This document shows, piece after piece, positions 41,801 to 50,193 of a DNA stretch of 64,000 bases. The notes below the pieces were generated by a model. It did no database searches. It was not told the DNA's origin and saw only the letters and a program-made list of their open reading frames with translations. The translations under genes were made by a program, and so were the position numbers. The stretch's first letter is position 1, and every line of letters begins with the position of its first letter. The stretch is from Clostridia bacterium (lineage in GTDB: Bacteria; Bacillota; Clostridia; Oscillospirales; Acutalibacteraceae): NCBI GenBank assembly GCA_017414965.1, contig JAFQJL010000025.1, positions 174,371 to 238,370 on the forward strand. Reading direction: 5' to 3'.

Positions 41801-44800
41801 GGCGAGTTCATTTCCGGTGTCTTTTCGATCTTCAAATTCATGGTGAATTCGTAGGTCTGATCGCGCACCAGATCGTCCGCGCCGTCTACGCTGACGATTT
41901 CCAGCTTGTTGTCAATGTACGCACTGGCGTCAAACAGAACGCCGGACCACGGCTGCGCCGGCGGCGCACCGTAGGAGATCACGCGGCCCCAGAAGCTATC
42001 GTCGTAATCGACTTCCTTCCAGTTGCCGGTCGGCTCCGGATCTTGCGTCTTGGCGTTGAGATCGGTCAGCTTCAAGCTACCGACGCTCAACTCGCTGTTG
42101 GCTTCACCGGTGAAGTTAAACCACAGCTGGGTAAACACTTGGTCGCCGGTCTCAAAACGGAAGTCCGCCGTTTTCCACTCGGAGCCCGTGTTCGTAATGG
42201 TACCGATAACCGGGCGGATCGTCTTATCCTCGGTCAACGCATATACCGAAACCTTAGTGGCGCCCTTGAACTTCGCCAAATACTCAAAGGTCAGCGAGTA
42301 TTCGCAGTTCGGAAGCGTTTCCAACTTATAGATGGCGTTGTTACCCTCGCAAACGCCGGTGGTCGTGATCACATCCACAATACCGTGCTGTCCGCGCTTT
42401 TCATTAGCGCGCTTCAGCGGGCCATAAACAATGTTGTAAACCGGCGTATATTCCTTGGCCGGGTTGAGGTAAACCGTGTTCTGCGTTTCGGACAGGACCT
42501 CCACGGTCTTGCCGTTCGGCAGCGTCCAGCGACCGTCGTACAACAAACCACCGTAGGCGCCGTGGTTGTACAACTTAAACGCAATGACGTTCTTGCCTTT
42601 TTGCAGATACGGAGCCAGATCCAACAACTCGATGTTGGACCAGATATCCAGACCGCCGTCGAGGTTGCCGAACACCAATTCGCCGTTGACGTACAACTCG
42701 AAGTTATCGTCACCGGTGCACTGGAACGGCGCCTTCTCGGGCAGTTCCTCCAGCTCCACTATGCGACGGTAGTAGGAATGGTCATACTGGACGTATCCCA
42801 TCGGGATGTTCGCATAACCGACCCATTCACCGTTCCACGACATCGTCGAGGCCGGTTTCGCCAGCAGCTGCAGCACCATATCGCTGACATTCAGCTGACC
42901 GCCCTTAGCAACCGAGAGTTCCAGATCGACGTACGCCGCCGAAACACTGGAGAAGCGGATCTCGTCGTTGATCCACTTGCCGCCGGTGGCGCCCAACTTG
43001 AATTCCTGCACCGACTCGGCATACTCTTCGTTCTGATAGTTGTAATAACGGAGCTTCGCCGTCACCTGATAATCCGACTTATAACGGAGGATGTACGCAT
43101 ACTGATACTGCGTAGCCATCTTATCGGTGCGGAACACCATCTTACCACCGGTCTTGTTGACCTTCAGGTTGGCGTAGGTGCCTTCGTTTTTATCGGTCTT
43201 CTGGGTAAGGGTAGCGCCCTCTGCCGTCCAGAAGCCGAGGTTGCCCTCTTCGTCTACGGCGTGGAAATCGTCCGAAGTGACGTAGATGTCGTAATCGTCT
43301 TCCACCAGATCGAAGGTGATGTCATCCAGCCAAACCTCGCCGCAGGAACGACCAAACAGGAACGCGAGCGCGACGTATTTGACTTCTTTTCCATCGATCT
43401 TGTTGTCGATCTTGGTACGGGTGATGACCTGCTGCCAATCGGACACCTGATCGCCGCCGGCAAGCACCGCACGGGTTGCATCCGCGTGGTATCCGAGTTC
43501 ATCAACACCGGTGGTATACAGCTTCACGCCGTTCTCGTCGTAATACCAGAGCGACAGACGGATATCCGAGAAGTCACCACCGCGCGATCTCATCCAGAAA
43601 GAATGCTCATACACGCGGATATCGGTATCGCTCTTCACCGGCATCAGCATGGTGCTGATCAGGTGTACGTTACCGGCCTGGGTATCAAACTTAATGTGCG
43701 CAGACTGCTTACCACTGTGGTAGTACTCCGTGCTGGGCTCCATCGACAGTTCCATACCGCCGGCACCGGAGAGGTACCAGCTGGCCGGCGCGCCGGTGGA
43801 ATCGGTGGTTTCAAAGTCAAGCACCGAAGCGGTGTACTTGTTCGCTTCCTCGGTCGAGGTCGGAGCAAATTCCTTCTCGATGATGAAATTATCGTACATC
43901 ACCAGATCCGCCGCACCGATGATCAGATTGAGCTGACCACGGGCACAGGTCGGGCCGGTGACCACACGCGAACGAACCTGCATCCAGCCATCCGGATTGG
44001 AAACCGAAATCGTCGTGCCGCGGGTACGGTCGGTCCACCAGAAGTAGTAGACCGAGCTGGTGGTACGGTAGCCGGTCACGCTGCTCGAGCTGTAAACCGT
44101 CGTCGGAGCGCCGTTGCCCTCCGCATCGTACATCATCAGCTGCGTGCTGAAATTGTTGTTGGAGTTCTTCGCCTTAGTCTTGATCCAGTAGGAGATCACG
44201 TAGGTCGAATTCGGCTCCAAATCAAACATACCGGAAAGCAGACGACCACCGGCGGTGTTGGTCAACTTAGCCGCGTAGTCACCGCTGACGGATTCCTCAT
44301 TGGTACGGACAAATTTACCGGTACCGTTGTAGTTCCAGCCAACCGGTTGCTCGTCGCCGTATTCAAAGTCAAGGTTCAGTTTGCCTTCGCCGGTCAGTTC
44401 AATGCTGACGTCATCCAACAGATAGCTGGCGTCCGCCGAGCAGAAGAAGGAAGCGTCGACATACATGGTATCGGCCGGCGTGGTGAAATCCACCACCACG
44501 ATCTGCCAATCGTCCGTCGCGGCCAGATTCAGATCCGCCGCCTGCAGCACCTTCTGATAGGTGCCGATCTGGTCGGAAACCAGCGTACGCTCGGTATCCT
44601 TGTAGAACAACAAGCGAAGCATCAGACCGGCACGCGCCGCTTCGTCCGCTTTCACACGGAAGATCAAGCGATGCGCGGTCTCGGTGAATGCGGTCGTCCA
44701 AGCGGACACCGCCGTGTTCTTGTCGATGGTGACCGCACCGTCGGTGACGACCGGCGCATTCACGTTCGCCGCACCCCAGAAATCCGGATAGGTGCCGGTG

Positions 44801-47800
44801 CCGATCTTGGCAGTAAACGAGCCGTTGTTGATGCCCATCGCCGAACGCGGAGCATCCTCCACCTCTTTCACCGCCAGATTGGCGAAGTAGTAGGTATTGA
44901 CAATATCATCCGCCGTCGTTTTGTACATGATACGGAGGCCAACGCGCGGGTTGTTCTTGCCTTCGGTCACGACCTGCGTAAAGCTGATCTTCTTCCAACC
45001 GTTGCCCAGATCCTCCGTCGAACGGCTCGGAATGCTCGAGCTGCCGCCCGCCGTCAAGACCGGATAATGCTCGTAAGAGGTCGCGTCCGTCTTAAAGTAA
45101 TAGGTATATTCGTAGGTTTTGCCCACTTCCAGCTTGCGCACCGGATAGGGAGCATAGAAATCGGAGAAATAACCATCTGCCAACGGCTTGGTGACCTTCA
45201 TCACGTTCTGCTCCAGAACGTCGTCGTAGGCCAGTTCCATCGTCGCGTTGCCATACAGACCGTTGGCCGACTGGGAAAGACTCCACTTATCCAAACCATT
45301 CGACATATCCGCCGATGCGAAGTATTCCTGATACTCCACAAAGCTGACATCCGCGAACTTATAGGTCACGTTCTCAGCCAGATCGATGTGCAGCTGCGGC
45401 TTCTCGTAGCCTGCCGCAAACACGATCTCTGCGCGGTACTCTTTCCAAGCACCGTTGGTGGCGATCATCTTGGTCTCGGCAACCTTTGCGCCGGTACCGT
45501 CTTCTTTGGTGAAGTAAACGGAACCGAGGTCGGCCTTGCTGATCGCGCTGTTCGAAACACGGAAAGTGAGAAGATATTTCTTGCCAATCTCCACTTCCTT
45601 GGTAAACGGACGGTAGGTGATCTTGCTGCCGCCGGCCTCGCCGACCACAGACAGCACCTTGCCGCTAACCGCACCGGCACCCGCGCCGTCAACCACGGTC
45701 GCACCGGCCGGAACGGTCCAATCCTGCTTGCCGTCGCCCTTGAGGAAGTTGCCGTTGGCAATCCACGCCGGCTTCGGCAGGGTTTCTTTCACTTGAACGT
45801 CCGCCAAGCTGAACGACTGGCTGGAGCCGTTCAAGCCGACCATCCAGCGCAGGTATTCGGCACCGTTTGCCACGGTGACCGCCGGCGTATATTCAAACGA
45901 GATCTTCTCCCATTCGCCATTGGTGTTGCTGGTGCAGGTCGTCGCGCCGATCGCATTGTTCAACGCGCCGCCCGCCAGACCGTTGCCGTTGTCGCCGCAG
46001 CCCTTGAGGAACATATAGGCGTTCTGGCAAGTTGTCTCGCCGGTCTTGATCCAGTAAGAGATTTCGTAGGTCTTGCCCGCGGTCAGCGGGGTCAAGTTAA
46101 CGTTCAGGAATACGTTGTGGGACTTGCCGTCAATGCCGTTGACTTCAAAGACGTTGCCCGGGAACAACTGCGATTCCGCCGGCGTTGCCGCGCGCACCTG
46201 CCAGTTGTAGAAACCGGCAGCTTGGTTGCCGCTGCCCCACTTGATCTTGCCGGACTCGAACAACGTAAGCGGTGCTACGTTCTGAGCGCCCAGATTGCCG
46301 GCACTGACCGGGAATTCCGGTTCCGGGAACAGGTTTGAGCCGATTGCCGGCGGCAAAACCTCTTCCAGCACCATGTCGGCGACGGAGAACCAGTCACCCG
46401 GCTGCATACGGAACTGCATGTACAAACGATCGTACGGAGTAGCGCCGGTTTCAAACTCGTAGGTCATCTTCGTCCACTCAGAAGCGGAATCGCGAATGGT
46501 ATCGCCCAGAGAGGTGTAATTGCCGTTATATCCATACAAAATGACCGAGCCTTCAAAATCAGCCTTATATTTAAGGGTAAGTTTATATTTCGTATTCGCT
46601 TCGGTCGGCATATAGTAATAGGCATTGGAGCCGTTCACCGCCGCACTGGCAGAGAAGGTCAGATACGCGCCAACCGAGGGATCCGCCATCCAATCGCTAT
46701 TGGACCAGCCACTACCGTATTTCTCTTTGAAAACCAACTCGCCGTCATCCGGACCATCCACAGTCGAGCCGGAAGTGCTCGAGGAAGTAGAGGAGGAGGA
46801 ACTCGTGGAGGACGAAGTGCTCGAGAAACTGCTGCTCGACGGGGCGGTCACTTCTTTGATAAAGAAATCATCCAGATAGTAGTCGTCCGTACTACCAGCC
46901 CTGGTCACAAACGTAAAGTGCGGGTCGGTCAATTCGGTACCGGCCGGAATGACAAACTTGGCAGTAACTGCCTTGTACCCGTCGGCATCCACGTCGCTGT
47001 AGACGTAGTTGCTCGCAAACACCTTGTTTGTCTTCTCTCCCTCGCGAACCGCGATATACTCGATCGCGTACGCACCGGCAGCACCGCTTGCGGCAACCGT
47101 CTTGAATTTAAAGGAGAATTCATACGACTTGCCGGCTTCGATCGGCGTAATCGTATACAGATAGGTATTCGATCCGCCACCCTTCAGGTGCAGCACCTTG
47201 CCACGAGAAGCCAGACCCGAGTCGATGATCTCACGGGCGCCCTGGCAATAGGACTTGAAGCCCGCCGTCGCACCCTCGAAGTTGCCGTTGACAAACATAT
47301 TGCCATCCGCCGGCAACGTCGACTGCGTAGCCGAGGTGCTCGAGGAGGACGAGCTGCTCGACGAGCTGCTGCTCGAAGAACTGCTCGAGGAGGACGAGCT
47401 GCTCGAAGAACTGCTCGGCGGCGCCGTGATCACATTACCGTTCTCGTCCACCACCGGCGTTTCGTCTTCGACAAACGCATCGTAGAAATTGCTGCTGAGC
47501 ACCGCCACCTTGGTGATGACGATTTCGTCAAACACCACTTCGGTATCGGCGTTGCCACCAATAGCCGACACGATCACCGTCGCATCGCCCGAAACCTCGC
47601 CGGTCTCAAACTGCGTGGTGACCTCGTACCAGCCGCCGGCCGGCGTATTGCCGTCCTGCTCAAAAGCGACCAGCGACTCGGTCACGCCGCCGTTGACGGC
47701 CGAAACCTTCACCGCGCTCGTGGCATTTGCCGCGTTGTTCGCCTTGATGTAGTAGTGCAACTCATAAAGCGCATACGAATCCAGCGCCACGTCCTGACGC

Positions 47801-48516
47801 AGCTCCGCACCGGCACCCGCCGGATACAGCGCTGCCGCCTTGCCAAACCAACCGGTTGCAGCAGCGGCTTCGCCGGTGACCGCCCAGTTGTTCAGACGCT
47901 TCGCAAAATCCGCGTTTTTGAGCGCAACAACTTCGCCGTCCGCCTCATAGGCGGCGACGTCGTGCGTGCGCTTCAACGACACATTATCAATAGTCGCCAC
48001 GCCACCGGTCACTTCAAACGACACAGCCAACGCCGTGACATCCGGAGCCGTGCGGAACGTGAAGACCACGCTCTGCATCTCACCGTTTTTGGTGATCGCC
48101 GGCAGTTCGACCGCTACGTTGCCGGCCGCCGACATCGATTCGGCGCCCACCTGCAACACCGACGCGTCAAACGACGCACCGCCGGTCAAAGCGACGTCAA
48201 ATTTGACGGTATAATTCGCATCGGCCGCCGCCTCGTTCGCGTTACTTTCCAGCAACGCACGTTCGCTGCCGAAGCGGAGTTCCGCCTCTTCGTCTGCGGC
48301 TGTTACGTCACCGGTTGCGTTCCAGCCGTCCAAACCGGCGCTGAAATCACCGTTGACGACCAGTTCCTCTGCGTATGCCGACGAGAAAATCCCGAGCGGC
48401 AAGCAGGCAACCAGCATAACCAGCGCCACCGCGATCGCCGTCGCACGGCGACCGCCGTGCACGCGACGCACCTGCGCCGTCAGCCTTTCTGTCATATTCT
48501 TCATCCACTGCTTCAT
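38821..48516 (-). CDS. giant membrane-anchored multi-module glycosidase, GH42-like catalytic barrel (3231 residues)
   Basis: Full-length paralogue of the 3185-residue enzyme. Extended signal peptide about 1-49 (ACLPLGIFSSAYA); two beta-sandwich modules; a poly-Ser linker (about 369-394); another module (FVNGNFEGATAGFKSYCQGA); a second Ser/Thr linker (about 557-585); a series of carbohydrate-binding-like modules; a GH2-like jelly roll with an extra inserted module (about 2030-2150); the TIM barrel (about 2335-2800) with FSGGRTGEFMTVGHYDD (about 2491) and LIIAEQDNRTVLTG (about 2669, nucleophile candidate); a C-terminal beta repeat, an acidic stretch, a transmembrane helix and KRKKKKEEEMAG. It is extracellular and membrane-tethered, and likely opens the target glycan for the importer encoded just downstream. 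It has a promoter at 48810-48838, a leader of nearly 290 bases, and a palindrome at 48759-48770. Confidence 0.87.
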   Translation of the reverse strand: MKQWMKNMTERLTAQVRRVHGGRRATAIAVALVMLVACLPLGIFSSAYAEELVVNGDFSAGLDGWNATGDVTAADEEAELRFGSERALLESNANEAAADANYTVKFDVALTGGASFDASVLQVGAESMSAAGNVAVELPAITKNGEMQSVVFTFRTAPDVTALAVSFEVTGGVATIDNVSLKRTHDVAAYEADGEVVALKNADFAKRLNNWAVTGEAAAATGWFGKAAALYPAGAGAELRQDVALDSYALYELHYYIKANNAANATSAVKVSAVNGGVTESLVAFEQDGNTPAGGWYEVTTQFETGEVSGDATVIVSAIGGNADTEVVFDEIVITKVAVLSSNFYDAFVEDETPVVDENGNVITAPPSSSSSSSSSSSSSSSSSSSSSSSSSSTSATQSTLPADGNMFVNGNFEGATAGFKSYCQGAREIIDSGLASRGKVLHLKGGGSNTYLYTITPIEAGKSYEFSFKFKTVAASGAAGAYAIEYIAVREGEKTNKVFASNYVYSDVDADGYKAVTAKFVIPAGTELTDPHFTFVTRAGSTDDYYLDDFFIKEVTAPSSSSFSSTSSSTSSSSSTSSSTSGSTVDGPDDGELVFKEKYGSGWSNSDWMADPSVGAYLTFSASAAVNGSNAYYYMPTEANTKYKLTLKYKADFEGSVILYGYNGNYTSLGDTIRDSASEWTKMTYEFETGATPYDRLYMQFRMQPGDWFSVADMVLEEVLPPAIGSNLFPEPEFPVSAGNLGAQNVAPLTLFESGKIKWGSGNQAAGFYNWQVRAATPAESQLFPGNVFEVNGIDGKSHNVFLNVNLTPLTAGKTYEISYWIKTGETTCQNAYMFLKGCGDNGNGLAGGALNNAIGATTCTSNTNGEWEKISFEYTPAVTVANGAEYLRWMVGLNGSSQSFSLADVQVKETLPKPAWIANGNFLKGDGKQDWTVPAGATVVDGAGAGAVSGKVLSVVGEAGGSKITYRPFTKEVEIGKKYLLTFRVSNSAISKADLGSVYFTKEDGTGAKVAETKMIATNGAWKEYRAEIVFAAGYEKPQLHIDLAENVTYKFADVSFVEYQEYFASADMSNGLDKWSLSQSANGLYGNATMELAYDDVLEQNVMKVTKPLADGYFSDFYAPYPVRKLEVGKTYEYTYYFKTDATSYEHYPVLTAGGSSSIPSRSTEDLGNGWKKISFTQVVTEGKNNPRVGLRIMYKTTADDIVNTYYFANLAVKEVEDAPRSAMGINNGSFTAKIGTGTYPDFWGAANVNAPVVTDGAVTIDKNTAVSAWTTAFTETAHRLIFRVKADEAARAGLMLRLLFYKDTERTLVSDQIGTYQKVLQAADLNLAATDDWQIVVVDFTTPADTMYVDASFFCSADASYLLDDVSIELTGEGKLNLDFEYGDEQPVGWNYNGTGKFVRTNEESVSGDYAAKLTNTAGGRLLSGMFDLEPNSTYVISYWIKTKAKNSNNNFSTQLMMYDAEGNGAPTTVYSSSSVTGYRTTSSVYYFWWTDRTRGTTISVSNPDGWMQVRSRVVTGPTCARGQLNLIIGAADLVMYDNFIIEKEFAPTSTEEANKYTASVLDFETTDSTGAPASWYLSGAGGMELSMEPSTEYYHSGKQSAHIKFDTQAGNVHLISTMLMPVKSDTDIRVYEHSFWMRSRGGDFSDIRLSLWYYDENGVKLYTTGVDELGYHADATRAVLAGGDQVSDWQQVITRTKIDNKIDGKEVKYVALAFLFGRSCGEVWLDDITFDLVEDDYDIYVTSDDFHAVDEEGNLGFWTAEGATLTQKTDKNEGTYANLKVNKTGGKMVFRTDKMATQYQYAYILRYKSDYQVTAKLRYYNYQNEEYAESVQEFKLGATGGKWINDEIRFSSVSAAYVDLELSVAKGGQLNVSDMVLQLLAKPASTMSWNGEWVGYANIPMGYVQYDHSYYRRIVELEELPEKAPFQCTGDDNFELYVNGELVFGNLDGGLDIWSNIELLDLAPYLQKGKNVIAFKLYNHGAYGGLLYDGRWTLPNGKTVEVLSETQNTVYLNPAKEYTPVYNIVYGPLKRANEKRGQHGIVDVITTTGVCEGNNAIYKLETLPNCEYSLTFEYLAKFKGATKVSVYALTEDKTIRPVIGTITNTGSEWKTADFRFETGDQVFTQLWFNFTGEANSELSVGSLKLTDLNAKTQDPEPTGNWKEVDYDDSFWGRVISYGAPPAQPWSGVLFDASAYIDNKLEIVSVDGADDLVRDQTYEFTMNLKIEKTPEMNSPMQMTIWRKNSIDSLTTVNATILENGDMTKWPVGKEFPVKLQVQLPDYIEDGSYTLQLSDKYFLITNEDLMNNKFVDFRVLNDYKPSDVTASIDMVGGTPQLVINGETYPNVWFEGHAGNGTWGKGYDTIAASGIQTICGWHLGLSDTNLYQETGMINTQEIDRVMNMVVNSSPDAYVLVGIGTEAPKWWLEQHPDEQVCTYDANGIKTTYLAASYASDLWRETAAEKIEEILTYIKSQPYWARVAGVRFSGGRTGEFMTVGHYDDSVAMHKGFAEYLRYKYDNDLNKLRKAHNDPTIKSFEDVEAPTYAERNYDHVGYGEVKDPDAPNAQKVIDYGLSLDWHTSKFLINCGKTVKDFSNNKLITGAYYGYLWLGPSIGTSHTQMRDTCQSEYLDFFVCPTGYNERAVGESEFTQTVPDDLQVYGKLIIAEQDNRTVLTGQYATSYWDPEDDYSIGRTHTNAENVIQFMRDYGYNIGSGNGYWYYDMFGGWHSEEQLYEFTRDAVAEYQFYSFMEKDMVNDFAVILPSDANSYIDSSDLNNTINYLYNYGEQRKVFSDMGAPYDVYTIDTLAAGQVPDHKIYFFLNMPYISNEHRDAIKKYCMTDDQINIFQYKSGLVDDEGIAVDNMSELFGFEVEAIPHDTNVKYTGEIIVTNDATEVTRGQLGDVFGSTVSTSNYYAQEIHVTEGQRGVVELGRFTDTHNIAFAMKDFGDYTNMFFHTAHLTREILNNILKMAGAHVYSEDLGNIVWANSAYVAVHYAGGGDKSIKLPGNYAVYDVFGNKTVSLDTDTIEFVGKNYETKVFRLTKANTYSLLSYVKGGHGKVSTQGLKQLAPGTTTTMTFTPDEGYMVKQVTVNGKVVEITDNKLTIEKIAESTVVEVRFTRVPCTREWVEDEWEFPEADEPIEDEPVEDDPIEDIVIDDIELPEEEDPLEGDDGEGEGEPYTEQWATVTKSIFVPWWVWLLIAAAIGGATWLIIFLVKRKKKKEEEMAG
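46764..46850 (-). repeat. Ser/Thr-rich linker-coding repeat
   Basis: Low-complexity in-frame coding for a Ser-rich linker with interspersed Thr between two modules of the 3231-residue glycosidase. Distinct from the alternating Ser-Thr linker of the paralogue. Confidence 0.85.
47330..47412 (-). repeat. poly-Ser linker-coding repeat
   Basis: Repeats of plus-strand GAGGAGGACGAGCTGCTC type code for about 26 consecutive Ser residues using mixed Ser codons, joining N-terminal modules of the 3231-residue glycosidase. The paralogue has a 151-residue duplicated module at the equivalent place. Confidence 0.88.
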
Positions 48517-48803
48517 AATCGTTCTCCTTTCTTATGTTGCAGAGTTTGGCAAATTATGTTTGCGTGATAGAATTTCCCAATATGTACCCCTTTTCCGCCT
48601 TTCGGGCAAGGGCACCCGATATTCCTTGACAGTCTCGATTCACGCAACCAACCGTGACCGCACCATTTTTCGCCGAATCAAGCAGAATTTCAAAAGCAAC
48701 AAATAACCCCCAAAATTCGCTCGATTTTCCAGCGCTTCCAGCCTTTCCCAAAAATCGCGAAAGCGCTTTCTCGACTTGATATAGGTGCAGAATACCGTAG
48801 TGT
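48517..48803 (-). other. long untranslated leader of the 3231-residue glycosidase operon
   Basis: About 287 bases separate the expected transcription start (near 48803) from ATG 48516, which is preceded by AAAGGAG. The first 45 bases contain the operator-like palindrome (48759-48770). The remainder has a weak stem CGGG...CCCG near 48606-48621 but no riboswitch class that I recognise and no open frame with a ribosome binding site. Confidence 0.6.
48759..48770. promoter_or_regulatory. operator-like palindrome GAAAGCGCTTTC
   Basis: A 12-bp perfect palindrome with central CG, about 33-45 bases downstream of the expected start of the glycosidase operon, a typical roadblock position. It is one base short of the CcpA cre consensus and equally fits an operator of the LacI-family regulator encoded just upstream (49003-50085). 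Confidence 0.65.
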
Positions 48804-48809
48804 AAAAAC

Positions 48810-48838
48810 ATTTTACCTGTTTCCCTTAAAAAAGTCAA
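48810..48838 (-). promoter_or_regulatory. promoter of the giant glycosidase-transporter operon
   Basis: Minus strand TTGACT (48833-48838), 17-base spacer, TAAAAT (48810-48815). This is the only strong promoter seen for the 16.7-kb stretch ending at the terminator 32033-32067. Confidence 0.85.
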
Positions 48839-48920
48839 TATGTTTTGGCAAAATTATCACAATTTTTTTGACTTTTTGTACAACGCTTCGGCAATTTGCC
48901 AAAAAAGCCTTTTGAAATTA

Positions 48921-48958
48921 AAAAATTGTCCGCCAAGCATTTGGCGGACAATTTTTTT
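48921..48958. terminator. terminator of the LacI-family regulator gene
   Basis: Stem AAAAATTGTCCGCCAA with TTGGCGGACAATTTTT around GCAT, with A/T runs on both sides. It isolates the regulator from the downstream promoter at 48810-48838. Confidence 0.92.
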
Positions 48959-49002
48959 CGGTTTCATTTTTGTGGAAATTCGTCTTTTCTTTTTGCTTTT
49001 TC

Positions 49003-50085
49003 TCACTTTTTCTCGTGGACAAAGCACGAGCGGGTGGAGAAGGTCGGTTTGATACGTTCCTGCTTCGGCGGCGTCCAATCCTCCATGCCAAACGTGCGGC
49101 TGTTGATCAGATAATCGTACGCAATGCGAACGATGCGTTTGCCGATGCGGCGTTCGTTTTGGATAATAACAGCTTTGAGGATGCCGTCGCGGAAATTCTG
49201 CTCGGTAGCGTCCTTCACATAGTCCGTTCCGATTACCGCCACCCGATCCTGCCAGCCGTTTCGACGAAGCTCGTCGCAAACGATGTGGTGGAAACTGGAG
49301 GCATCGTAAATGCAGTTGATATCTTCGCGTTCAATTACATTCCTAACGTATTCGCGCACCTTTTCGGGATTGCGGAAAAACTCCCCCGTGGTCGGTCGGA
49401 AATCCACGCCGTAGTTTTCCAGCGTGTGAATAAACCCGTTGGCCTTGCTGCGGAGATTAGGAACGTTCAGCGAACCGATCAGTACCGCCGCACGAACATC
49501 CTTACCATACATACAGTAGAACAAATCTGCCGCCATACGACCGGAGATGTCCGCATCCACTTCAACCAGCGACACAAACTGATCCGGATTTTCGATCGTA
49601 CCGCCCTCAACAAACAACGGCACCCCGCGCTTGGCAAGACGCTCCGCCATTTCCGGCAACCCTTTGGAAAAGGCTATGGTCGAGCAAAGGCAAACCGCTT
49701 CGATATTGTCCGTTTCGATCCATTTCATCACTTCGTCTATATTAATCTGATCGCCGGTGCAATGGAAGGATTTCTTGATCTTGTATTTCTCCAGTTTGGC
49801 GAATTCCTCGTCCATACCCTCTAAGATACCGCGAGAATAGGAGGCTTCCAGTTCGGTTTTATCGTAGCCGGACAAAATGCCGATGGTAATCGGATTGCGC
49901 GCCAGCACCTGCGCCACGCTATCCGCCTTATACCCCATTTCGCGTGCTTTTTCCTGCACCTGACGGCGACGCGCGTCGGAAATGCCCGGTTTGCCGGACA
50001 GCGCCTTATTGACTGTACACAGCGACACGCCCAGCGCATCTGCCACGTCCTTGGCTACCACGCGTTTGTACGGCTGCGTTCCCAT
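49003..50085 (-). CDS. LacI-family transcriptional regulator
   Basis: A 360-residue repressor-type protein. An N-terminal helix-turn-helix (about 8-55; VVAKDVADALGVSLCTVNKALSGKPGIS and the hinge helix AREMGYKADSVAQVLAR, here split by the usual domain limits) is followed by a periplasmic-binding-like sugar sensor (about 60-350; ITIGILSGYDKTELEASYSRGI, then INCIYDASSFHHIVCDELR). ATG 50085 is chosen for GAGGTGG just upstream; earlier in-frame starts lack a site. It lies immediately upstream of the giant glycosidase operon, on the same strand but with its own promoter (50118-50146) and terminator. The palindromes at 48759-48770 and 21876-21889 are candidate operators, so it may control both glycosidase cassettes. 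Confidence 0.92.
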   Translation of the reverse strand: MGTQPYKRVVAKDVADALGVSLCTVNKALSGKPGISDARRRQVQEKAREMGYKADSVAQVLARNPITIGILSGYDKTELEASYSRGILEGMDEEFAKLEKYKIKKSFHCTGDQINIDEVMKWIETDNIEAVCLCSTIAFSKGLPEMAERLAKRGVPLFVEGGTIENPDQFVSLVEVDADISGRMAADLFYCMYGKDVRAAVLIGSLNVPNLRSKANGFIHTLENYGVDFRPTTGEFFRNPEKVREYVRNVIEREDINCIYDASSFHHIVCDELRRNGWQDRVAVIGTDYVKDATEQNFRDGILKAVIIQNERRIGKRIVRIAYDYLINSRTFGMEDWTPPKQERIKPTFSTRSCFVHEKK

Positions 50086-50117
50086 GCTGCCACCTCTTTT
50101 CAAAAAATTACCCATTT

Positions 50118-50146
50118 ATTATAACACAGTCCGGACGATTTGGCAA
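50118..50146 (-). promoter_or_regulatory. promoter of the LacI-family regulator gene
   Basis: Minus strand TTGCCA (50141-50146), 17-base spacer, TATAAT (50118-50123), about 33 bp before the start codon. Confidence 0.85.
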
Positions 50147-50152
50147 GCGGAG

Positions 50153-50187
50153 AAAAAAACGCCTCTCCGACACAGGCCGGAGAGGCG
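50153..50187 (-). terminator. terminator of the PFK/GH78-like/DMT transporter operon
   Basis: Stem GCCTCTCCG/CGGAGAGGC followed on the minus strand by seven T residues, 7 bp after the stop of the DMT transporter gene. Confidence 0.93.
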
Positions 50188-50193
50188 CTCAAA

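Noticed and set aside
38809..46338. A 2509-codon open frame on the plus strand opposite the 3231-residue glycosidase gene (similar ones at 17080-21663, 22047-25178, 25557-28520 and 28572-31718).
   Set aside because: Antisense shadows of GC-biased coding DNA: Arg/His/Val-rich translations, no domains, no ribosome binding sites, and exact overlap with genes that have signal peptides, modules and anchors.
22272..48516. Possible cohesin modules in the giant proteins as partners of the dockerin at 3.5 kb.
   Set aside because: The modules I could read look like carbohydrate-binding beta-sandwiches (NGDF/NGNF openings, W-rich); no cohesin-like block was recognised.
48517..48803. A known riboswitch in the long leader.
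   Set aside because: No class-defining motif could be matched by eye; left as an unexplained leader.
48554..48838. A 94-codon frame in the leader of the giant glycosidase operon.
   Set aside because: It begins within the promoter -35, has no ribosome binding site and no recognisable composition.
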